DNA from: Tenrec ecaudatus
Lineage: Eukaryota; Chordata; Mammalia; Afrosoricida; Tenrecidae
Length of the DNA stretch: 64,000 nt
NCBI RefSeq assembly: GCF_050624435.1
Contig: NC_134536.1
Location: forward strand, 129,650,758-129,714,757
Direction of reading: 5' to 3'
Shown: positions 53,723 to 61,445 of the stretch, piece after piece
How the letters are laid out: each line of letters starts with the position of its first letter
Numbering within the stretch: position 1 is the first letter of the stretch
The notes under the pieces: generated by a model
The model's input: the letters and a program-made list of their open reading frames with translations, nothing else
What the model was told of the DNA's origin: nothing
Database searches by the model: none
Translations under genes and position numbers: made by a program

Positions 53723-53728
53723 AATAAA
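53723..53728 (+). terminator. TRERF1: Distal AATAAA, likely end of TRERF1 transcripts
   Basis: AATAAA followed by attaccttttttgagtttcc, a T-rich downstream element. It is the last signal before repeat-dense intergenic DNA begins, so it is the likely distal poly(A) site. Confidence 0.6.
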
Positions 53729-53924
53729 ATATTACCTTTTTGAGTTTCCTTTGGCTTAGATATTCCTTCTTTCTAGCCACCGAAGTGACTTCTCCAGGCT
53801 TCCTAAATGCTAATCTACCAGGAGTTGGCTGTGGTTCCCTGTCTGGGGTTCTGTCCATCAGCCTGCCTGCTCACCAAAAGGCCCGCCCACACTGGAGGCA
53901 GGACAAACGTTTCTGGGACCCCAG

Positions 53925-54505
53925 CTGTGGGTGAGCCACTGACGCTGGTGAAGCTGAATGAGCCGCAGCTGATCACCTCCAGGTCGCGGTTCACACCACC
54001 AGCCACTCTGCAAGGGAAACCCTGGTGATCTTAGGTAAAGACTCGACGTGGTGCAGTTGAATCGCTCCTGACTCAGACTGATGGGGGGTCGCAGTAGAAC
54101 TGCCCCAAAGGCTTTCCAGAGGATCCCTGGGAGCTCAGTGGGTACGTGCTCAGCTGCTAACCAAAGGGCGGGTTATTCCAACCCATCCACAGCGCTGGCC
54201 AAGAAAGACCTCTCCACCAGGACCTCGGAAACCCTGTGGGGAGGTCTACGTGGCCCACAGGGTATTATGAGTCAGAGTTAACTCAATGTCACATGACAAC
54301 ATCAAAGGATACTGCTCAAACTAATTGGGGGGGGGGGCACTCAGTATTACATGGAGCCCTTGGCAGCACAGTTCATTTTCTCCTCTGCCAACGGAAAGGT
54401 TAGAGGTCGGAATCCACCCCAAAGTGCCTCGGCAGAATGATGTCCTGGTGATCTGAAAAGTCCACCATCAGAAACCCTGTGGAGCCCAGCTCTACACAGA
54501 CACAC
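53925..54505 (+). repeat. Cluster of AfroSINE pieces
   Basis: At least three partial copies lie side by side. A forward 5' piece is at about 53932-54030 (caggtcgcggttcacaccac). A reversed tail is at 54040-54115. Forward copies are at 54118-54300 (agctgctaaccaaagggcgg, gagtcagagttaactcaatg) and 54351-54505 (aaaggttagaggtcggaatc). Confidence 0.7.
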
Positions 54506-54569
54506 AGAGAGAACATCTTCCCCTCCACAGCCCACCCTGGCTCACAGGCATTCTAAGTCTGTATTTGGG

Positions 54570-54775
54570 GTTCAAAAGCAAGCTTTGGGAAGTTATTAAG
54601 AAGTGGCCTTCAGGGAGGGAGGGGAAAATAAGCTGAAACCAAGGGCTCAAGTAGAAAGCAAATGCTTTGAGAATGATGATGGCGACACATGTACAAATGT
54701 GCTTGAGACGATGGATGGAGGGTTGTGATAAGAGTTGTACGAGCCCCAATGATTTATTTTTTAAAAAGAAGTTGC
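54570..54775 (+). mobile_element. L1 LINE 3' UTR tail, third copy
   Basis: Shares the last 200 nt of the 62045 copy: agctgaaaccaagggctcaa, gtacaaatgtgcttgagacg and gagttgtacgagcccc, ending in an A/T-rich tail. Confidence 0.75.
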
Positions 54776-55639
54776 TTTCAATGAGGGCATCTCGGGGGTT
54801 CTTTTGGGGTCTCTAACCATCCATCTCGATTGCCCTGCATGCAGCGACGCAGCGGAGAGCCACGCGCATTTCCCTCTGCTTCCAGGGACCCAGACGTTCA
54901 ACCCGTAGACATCCACCTCCCATAGCCATTCATTTCTTACTCAGGGACACCACGCGGTGTCATGCAGGTGCAGAAAGATGGCCGTGGCAGGACGATTTCT
55001 TGTCAAGGAATTTAATACCTAGAAAGAGCATATGGGGGCCTGATCCAATGCCATGATTAGAAGAGCTAAGGTCATGCCTTATTAACATTCTGAATCCCCT
55101 TACCACCGCCCAAATGCAGACGGAAATACAGGGCAGGTGCTCAGCAACTCCTTGTCAATCACCTTTCCGACCCACAGATACTGTGCGTGAGCACACCTGC
55201 GTGGCTGGAGAGAGCTCTGGATTTACCTAGACCTTACCTAAAGCAGCTCTGAACACCCCAGACAGCCAGCCAGGATGTGCTCCAGTATTGTAGATGGGTT
55301 TTAATATTGGCATAAGCAAGATGTAATTATGAAGACACATATTAATGAATTGGATTATACCTATCCTCGTAAGTGTTATAGATTAAATTGTGTGAAGCTT
55401 GTGAATAGCCAAGATCTCTCCCTGTTCAGAGCCAAGATCTCTCCCTGTTCAGAGAAGAGTGAAAAAAAAAACAAAACATGGAAATTATTCCAAAGGACTA
55501 ATGAACCATGTGGACGCCAGCTTCCTTGATCTTGAAGCCAGAAAAACTGGATGGTGCCTAGCCCCCACTGTCTACAACTTTGAAAAGGAACACAGTAAGA
55601 GGTGCTAACAATCACAACAACAACAGCATTTTCAGGATG

Positions 55640-55845
55640 TGTTCGTGTTGTGGTTTTTAACATCAGAATTCAACTTCTCTCTGGCTGTGTAATATTTCAT
55701 GGTCTGTATCAGCCACATTTGGTCCATCCATTCATCACACGTGATGTTTCTGTATTGAGACTATTGGGAATAGGGCTGCAAGAACTATTGGTGCACACGG
55801 TTCTGTGTGAGATACACAATTTTGTTTTCCTTGAACCTAAAAGTC
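55640..55845 (-). mobile_element. L1 ORF2 fragment, reverse orientation
   Basis: Antisense L1 landmarks: ggctgtgtaatatttcatgg, gtatcagccacatttggtcc and ttgggaatagggctgcaa. Decayed. Confidence 0.65.
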
Positions 55846-56564
55846 AAGTGCACTCGCCCGAACTATTTTGAATCCTTGGCTCATTTATAGTTTCATAGAG
55901 GTTTAAGAGGCAGGGAAGAGGTCATGACAGGCCAAGTTTCAAAGCATTCGCCAAGTCTACATTGCCATACCAAAGAATCCTGTGCACAGCCCCATTGTAG
56001 ACAAATCCTCCTCTAGCTCACACAGCCCGTTCGTCTCCCAGGTAACTGGACCAAAGTTGGCATCTGACCCAAAGCCTATAGATAGACTTACCTTGACATG
56101 ACATGGCTTGACCCAAGAAGACGGGACCAATCAAATTCTCGAATCTGTTTGCATTCAAGCAATGATTATAGTAATTTAGATTTAATTGATTAGTCATCAT
56201 TATTCATCTAGATTGTTCTTTGATGGCAAAGTGTATATGGGAAAGCACTTTAGGGAAACAAAGCTTAGAAAGTTGCACAAATGGAAGATATTTTTGTCAC
56301 AGCAAGTTCCGGCTGTAAGCTTATTTAGTTGAAGCTCAGTTGTGGTGGACAAAAACAGGGCAAAACACTTTGGGCTTGTAAAAGGTCAAGTCAGCTGCTG
56401 CAAATTCTGGATACTAAAGTAGCAGTGAAATGGATGACTTAAGAAGATAATTAGGATCGCGGTGTGCAGGATGGTTGGAGTGCAAGAGGATCAATTAATG
56501 AGATTAAGAAACATAGAAGGCGATTGAGATACAATGAGATACAGGGCTAGGGCAGGTACTCAAT

Positions 56565-56722
56565 GGTTGTTGCTAGCTGCCTAACATTCATGACATGGTA
56601 TGATTGATTCCGATTCATGATATGCCCATGTATGTAGACTAGAACTATGCTCTAGGGTTTTCAAAGATGTGCCTTATCCAAAGCTGATTCATCAGGTCTG
56701 TCATCTATTTTAGGGTTCAAGA
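56565..56722 (-). repeat. AfroSINE, decayed
   Basis: Reverse copy: ttgattccgattcatgatat, gtagactagaactatgctct and agggttttcaaagatgtgcc. Strongly diverged. Confidence 0.6.
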
Positions 56723-57300
56723 GACCCTAAATCTTAAATAAAATTTAAGGAGAATATGTACGAAGTCTTAAACAGGAAAATACAAGACAAAGATACATCA
56801 TCCGGATGAGAAAGACCATTAGCACGAGGTCATAGTATGTTCAAGGGTTTACAGAGAACTGGAGATGTAGCAAAAGTCACTGACTGGAAAGCATGACCGG
56901 TAGCAGATCAATACATCACAGTTGCAGGCAGGACCACAGAGGCGGGCATAGGCCCATGACTGGGACATGTGCATTATGTTTAAATAAAAGAGTTTACAAG
57001 ATTGGTCCAGGGCCCTCCAGCCAAGGCCTTCATGACAAACTCCCCCTCCCCCTAGACTGCCTAGGGGAGGGGCGGTAGCCCACTTCTAATGAACTCTGTC
57101 TGAAGGTAAAGCAATCGGCATTGCTGGTTAAAGGTCAGGTTGCATTTAAGTGGAGCCTCGAAAATGGATCTAGGGCTTCCCCTGTAAACTGTAGCCTTGC
57201 ACCATCTCAGAAATTGATACTCAACTAGACATCCAGGGCACTTCTAGGAGCTAGCAGTCCAACACTCCACCATTTGCAGCACCCAGGAACTCCCAGACTC

Positions 57301-57505
57301 GGTACCCACTGCCAGATTCAACTCTGGCTCATAGCAACCCTACAGGATGGCGTAGACCTGCTCCTTGCGGTTTCTAAAGCTTGACATCTTTATGGGAGGA
57401 GACAGTTTCGTCTTTCTCCGTGAGAGGAACGAGTGGATTCCACCTGCGAACCTTTAGGCTAACTGACCGACTCATTCGGTAGTCCACTCCACCACCTGGT
57501 TCTGA
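57301..57505 (-). repeat. AfroSINE upstream of MRPS10
   Basis: Reverse copy: actgccagattcaactctgg, gcaaccctacaggatggcgt, cctgcgaacctttaggctaa and agtccactccaccacctgg. It lies about 330 nt before the CpG-rich promoter. Confidence 0.8.
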
Positions 57506-57930
57506 ATCAGTGGTAAAGGCAAACATGTTGTTGTTTTAATCATTTTATAGTTTTAATTTCTAAAAACATAGGAATTGGCAAATCAATCGACCTATCACCA
57601 CAGTCACTATACTGATTTTATTGCTTTTCCAAGAAGGTGTTTTGTTTGAATGAAACAAAACAGGAACGTCCTAGGGCAAACACAATTTGCAAAGGGAAAA
57701 CATCGACTGCACTTGGTAACTCTATAAAGATGCATTAGAACACTTATTGACTGTCATAGAGCTGTAAGAGCCCCCGATAAAATGATCTTCAAAGAAAAAG
57801 ATCATTATTCAGGATCGGGTCGGCGGGGCTGTTAACTCCCGGGAAGCGCCCTGTAGTCTCGATCCCAGGCACAGCCTCCCGTCTCTATGGTCGCTGCTCA
57901 ACTCTATGGTCTGAGGCCGCGGCCATGACC

Positions 57931-57940
57931 CCGGAAGTGA
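57931..57940 (+). promoter_or_regulatory. MRPS10: ETS/GABPA motif upstream of MRPS10
   Basis: CCGGAAGTGA, a full ETS-family (GABPA, also called NRF-2) core, 44 nt upstream of the ATG. GABPA commonly drives genes for mitochondrial proteins. Confidence 0.6.
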
Positions 57941-57980
57941 CCCAGAGAGACCCCGGTAGTGATCTTGGAGAGCGGGCGGC

Positions 57981-57991
57981 AAAATGGCGGC
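57981..57991 (+). promoter_or_regulatory. MRPS10: YY1 motif overlapping the MRPS10 start codon
   Basis: AAAATGGCGGC is a full match to the YY1 consensus AAnATGGCGGC, with its ATG being the MRPS10 start codon. YY1 sites of this kind just downstream of the start site fix transcription initiation in many TATA-less promoters. Confidence 0.6.
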
Positions 57992-58031
57992 GCAAGCAGC
58001 TCTGGGGCGCGTGTGTCGGCGCCTTTGGCAG
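57984..58031 (+). CDS. MRPS10: MRPS10 coding exon 1 (start codon, residues 1-16)
   Basis: The ATG lies inside AAAATGGCGGC and opens [16 protein letters not shown], nearly identical to human MAARTAFGAVCRRLWQ. Donor TGGCAG/gtactg, phase 0. It lies within a CpG-rich region. Confidence 0.93.
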
Positions 58032-61000
58032 GTACTGGGCGTTGGGGGCCCCGGGCCACGTGGGGGACGGTGGTCCCTAAACCTCGCTGCAGCCCCCCGA
58101 GGGCGCCCCCGAGGCGGAGGCGGGAGAGGCTGGGGCGAGGCCTCGCGTTCCCCCGAGAGCCGAGGGAGAAGGGCAGGCCGCCCGGCAAGGGCGCGGAGCG
58201 GAGCCTCCTAGCCCACGCCCCCTCTCGGAACCCCCTCTTCTGCGTTTGCAAGAAAGGGCCGGGCGCTTGCGCAGCTGCCGCACGACTTCCGGCCCTTCCC
58301 AGGGGTTCCGCCGAGAATCGGTGTCGCGGTGTAGACGAGAGCGCGTGATGGTGGGGTTGAGACGTCGCCTGGGGGTGCACTCTTAACAAGGAGCAATCCC
58401 AAACGCCGTTAGCAAGCCTGTGCCTCGGGACCCCTTTACGCTCAAAAACTGAGATTCCAAAGTGCCCCCCCCGCTCCGTCTTTTCTTTTTAAACCATTTT
58501 TAGAATGAAAACCAAAAAAATTCTCAATTTCATTTAAAGGCAGTGTTAATAAACCCATTGCATGTTAACATTGCTTATGGAAGATAACTGTCGGTTCTTA
58601 AAGTCACATTGAGAAGAAGGGCAGTGTTTTACCTTTTTTTAAAAACCCCTTTTGCAGCTCTTTTTAATAAAAGACAGCTGGATATGCATTCAAACTTCCT
58701 ATGGGACAGTCAGCCTACCTCTGAAAAATAGCAGTCTGACCTCCCCAGAGTGGGCAAGCCCCAGATAACGACGTCTGTGTTGTTATGAAACTAGCTTTGC
58801 TACCCCGAGCCCCCTGTTGGAAGTCCTCAGGGAGACCTCAGTGGTCCTCGGGCCTTAGTTAAGAAACCACAGAAGGACTGAAGTGCTTGAACTAAACCAG
58901 AGACCCAGACAGCCATCCCTCCGCGCCCCCGCCTCCCCCCCTCTTGAAAGAAAGAAAAAGGGGCCACTTTAAGTGCCACTCAGTTGTACATATGAAGAAG
59001 CTTGAGATTGCCTTGGGGGGACTTCAAAAAGTATGAGACTGTGGAATTAAAATGTAATTCCCACGAACTCTTAAGACTTTTGCATTTACCACAGTTGGAA
59101 ACAAAAAACTTCTGTCAGGCTGGTGAGTGGATGTAATAGCGCTTCACTGTAGATTCCAACTTTAACGTGCAGAGGTTTATACTGGGAGAATGTGATGGGG
59201 AGGGAGGTCGGCCATCCTTGGCATGCTTGGTGGGGTTGTGGCAGAAGTGTCAGGAAAGAATTTTCTGTGTGATTGTGAAGAATGTGTCCCCCTTCCCCCC
59301 CCCCTTGATCCCAAGGAGAATATGGAAATCCTAAATCTGCCTCCATCGTGGGCAGAGAGATGGAGCTCTGGCAGTGTAGTGATTATGGGCTGGACCGCAA
59401 TCCGAGTGGCTGGCTATTGAAAACCAGCAGCAGCTGGGCTGGAGAAAGAAAGATGTGCTTTCTACACAACTGTAAACATTTCCCATCTGGGCGACGTCCC
59501 TGTGAGCAGTGAGTTTGGTTTGGCTTATGGAGTTTCTAAGGTGCTCTGGCCACTCAGTAGTTAGGTAGTTGCTCACCCAGAGGTCAATGGCTTGAACTTT
59601 ACACCTGCTCGCTCCACAGTCGAGAAGACCCATGAAAGATCCCTGTATGAGAGGGCTGGGGGCCGTTGGATGCTGTCTGCGGGTTGCGTGGCATTCCTGC
59701 TTGACCGTGTATGGCAGCAGCCTTTGCTTCCACTTTCCCCAGTTATTTTCATCTCCAGGAAGCCTAAAGGAAAAGCAGGTTTAGATGATCAACTAAGTAT
59801 CTCCACCAAACCATTCCACCACCACCAAGTCAGTTCCAACCCAGTGCCACCTGATAGCGCAGAATAGGACTGCCCCAAGAGGGTTCCTGAGGCTGAAAAT
59901 CTACGGTACTAGACCGTCACAGCTTTCTCCCTCTCTCCCCGCCTCCACCTGTCCCCAGGTTTGGAGGGTTCAAACTGCCAGCCACTTGGTTAGCCTCTGA
60001 ACTTTAGCCACTGTGCCACTAGGGCCTATACTACGGGGCTTCCAAAAGTTAGTGGCAGATGGTATTAGGAGATAATGGAGCCTGGTGCCGCTGGTGAGCG
60101 AGCATATTGGACTGCTTCCTGCAGGTCGCCGATTCAAACCCGCCAGCCCTCCTCCGGAGCAAGAGGAAGCCGTCTGCTTCCATAACGCTTACAGCCTGGG
60201 AAACCCGCTCTAGGGTTGCAGTGAGCTGGAACCCACTAGACTGCAGTGGGTTTGGGGTAGCACCACAGATGCCCTGGTGGTGGTGTGGGCTGTGTGTTGA
60301 GCTGCCAGCTTGTCGGTCAGCAGTTTGAACCCACCAGCAGCTCAGTGGGAGGAAGGTGAGGCTGACCGCGCCCACAAGGGTGTACAACTTGGAGACCCAA
60401 AGGGGCAGTCTCCTCTGCCCTGCATGTCGCTGTGAGTTGGAATGGACTTGACTTTGGATGTGATGGGTGGGGTGGGGGGGGTGGGGGGGTGGCGCATAAT
60501 GGATGACAGCTTGGATTCTTAATCACAAGGTCAGCATTTCAGAACCACCAGCCTCTGCTTTCTGCTCCCCTAAAGACTGACAGCCTCAGAGACCCAAAGG
60601 AGCAGTTTGTGTCCTGTAGGGTCACTGTGAGTTTGGGTTTCGAGTCGTTGTGCCAGCAGGGGGCGCCAGCAGCCCAGGATTTGGAAGCACTGGTTCTAGT
60701 TTGTGGTTGGGTCCGTAAGAAGGCATGCCAGCGTCCCCCGGGTGCTCTAATGCACTGTAACCCGCAGTCCCCATCAAGCCGCCACGCAGCGCGTGTGCGG
60801 GGAGTGTGAGCGCACACTTCAGGGGAAGATCCCGTTACGCCGTTCTCACTGACCAAACCGGGTGTTGAAGTATGTGCAACGTGTAAGGAAACCACGGCAA
60901 AGGTGAAGTCAGGTGTGAGGTTTGTTGTGTCCCTCGATGCCCACGTGCTTCATTCGGAGCTGGGGTCAGAATGCGCCCGATGAGGGTGCTTTTTGACGAT

Positions 61001-61445
61001 CAACTCTTACTGTCATTTTTCTATTTTTTAAACACACTCTAATATGGCCGTTTCATTTGAAATCGTATCTTCCATCTGAAAGAGTCAGGAATCCTTTGAT
61101 GGGACACACCATATAGTTTCTTGACTTTCAGTGGAAACGGAAGTCGTTTGGTATTGTCTTTGCATTGACCATGTGTCCATCCCCCGTCCCCTGCCCCTTT
61201 TCCTTTTCCTCACAGGGCTCGAGGAGCTTGCCCGCCCCCTGTCCGAGGAGCAGCCCGGCCAGGACTGGAGGCTTTCTTCTGTGAGTGTGCGAGGGGGGTG
61301 TGCTTAGCTCGCCATCGGATGGGCTCGTGTGCTGTGCTGCTTCACTTGGTTTTGTTTCTTCTCCCCGTGTCACAGCACCAACAGGGAGTGGGTACAGTGT
61401 TCGAACCTGCACGTTGATCTCCCCAAGGATGTGACCAAGCCCACG
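57984..61445 (+). CDS. MRPS10: MRPS10, mitochondrial ribosomal protein S10 (uS10m), first three coding exons, 3' incomplete
   Basis: Seen: 57984-58031, 61216-61280 and 61376-61445 join in frame. They encode [16 protein letters not shown], a variable 22-residue stretch, and [19 protein letters not shown] followed by TKPT. The first and third parts match mammalian MRPS10 closely (human has [23 protein letters not shown]). The product is a component of the mitochondrial small ribosomal subunit head. The N-terminus is Arg-rich without acidic residues, as in a mitochondrial import signal. The S10 fold itself (about 140 residues more in human) is encoded beyond the window. The gene is in the same order and orientation after TRERF1 as in human. 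Confidence 0.92.
58263..58272 (+). promoter_or_regulatory. MRPS10: NRF-1-like motif in MRPS10 first intron
   Basis: GCGCTTGCGC, one base away from the palindromic NRF-1 core GCGCATGCGC, about 230 nt inside intron 1. Inferred from the motif only. Confidence 0.4.
58285..58292 (-). promoter_or_regulatory. MRPS10: Second ETS motif, opposite strand, MRPS10 first intron
   Basis: ACTTCCGG, which reads CCGGAAGT on the minus strand, next to the NRF-1-like site. With the upstream copy it forms an inverted pair of ETS sites flanking exon 1. Confidence 0.4.
59352..59660 (+). repeat. Two adjacent AfroSINE copies
   Basis: The first is at 59352-59522 (ggagctctggcagtgtagtg, ctgtgagcagtgagtttggt). The second is a shorter 5' piece at 59530-59660 (ggtgctctggccactcagta, aggtcaatggcttgaacttt). 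Both are diverged. Confidence 0.65.
59818..60028 (-). repeat. AfroSINE
   Basis: Reverse copy: accaagtcagttccaaccca, gcagaataggactgccccaa, ggttcaaactgccagccact and tagccactgtgccactaggg. Confidence 0.8.
60075..60652 (+). repeat. Three tandem AfroSINE insertions
   Basis: Three forward copies follow one another: 60075-60258 (gtcgccgattcaaacccgcc), 60266-60460 (cagtttgaacccaccagcag) and 60488-60650 (ggtcactgtgagtttgggtt). They are separated by short G-rich or T-rich tails. Confidence 0.8.
61216..61280 (+). CDS. MRPS10: MRPS10 coding exon 2 (residues 17-38)
   Basis: 65 nt between acceptor tttcctcacag and donor CTTCT/gtgagt. It encodes [20 protein letters not shown] plus LL. The first 19 residues have the same length as the human segment and end in the same GG, but the rest is much changed. 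Phases fit the flanking exons. The region is part of the presequence and non-conserved N-terminal extension. Confidence 0.75.
61376..61445 (+). CDS. MRPS10: MRPS10 coding exon 3 (residues 38-61)
   Basis: Acceptor cgtgtcacag only 95 nt after exon 2; donor CCACG/gtacgt. It encodes [20 protein letters not shown] and KPT, the strongest match to MRPS10. It ends in phase 0. The next exon is not visible before 64000. Confidence 0.93.

Larger units (their letters stand above)
50268..53745 (+). other. TRERF1: TRERF1 3' untranslated region
   Basis: The sequence from the stop codon to just past the AATAAA at 53723 carries no recognisable SINE, LINE or DNA transposon, unlike the DNA on both sides. That is expected of a long conserved terminal UTR. 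It becomes AU-rich after about 52600. Three further AATAAA hexamers allow shorter forms. The 3' end position is inferred from the last signal followed by a T/GT-rich stretch. Confidence 0.75.
53746..57829. other. Intergenic region between TRERF1 and MRPS10
   Basis: About 4.1 kb. It contains AfroSINE copies at 53925-54505, an L1 tail at 54570-54775, a reverse L1 ORF2 piece at 55640-55845 and two further AfroSINEs. Nothing is recognised at 54780-55640, 55850-56560 and 56725-57300. Confidence 0.7.
57830..58345 (+). promoter_or_regulatory. MRPS10: CpG-rich TATA-less promoter region of MRPS10
   Basis: CpG density rises abruptly at about 57830 and stays high through exon 1 into the first intron to about 58345, with no TATA box. 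ETS, YY1 and NRF-1-like motifs are listed separately. This pattern is typical of nuclear genes for mitochondrial ribosomal proteins. The transcription start is not defined by the sequence alone. Confidence 0.75.
58346..61215 (+). other. MRPS10: MRPS10 intron 1, distal part
   Basis: No gene. Bases 58346-59350 show nothing recognised apart from T/A-rich stretches. From 59350 to 60650 there are at least five AfroSINEs. Bases 60650-61215 show nothing recognised. Confidence 0.65.

Noticed and set aside
57904-58389. 161-codon minus-strand frame over the MRPS10 CpG region
   Set aside because: Arg/Pro/Ala-rich product typical of CpG island DNA, antisense to a known promoter and exon.
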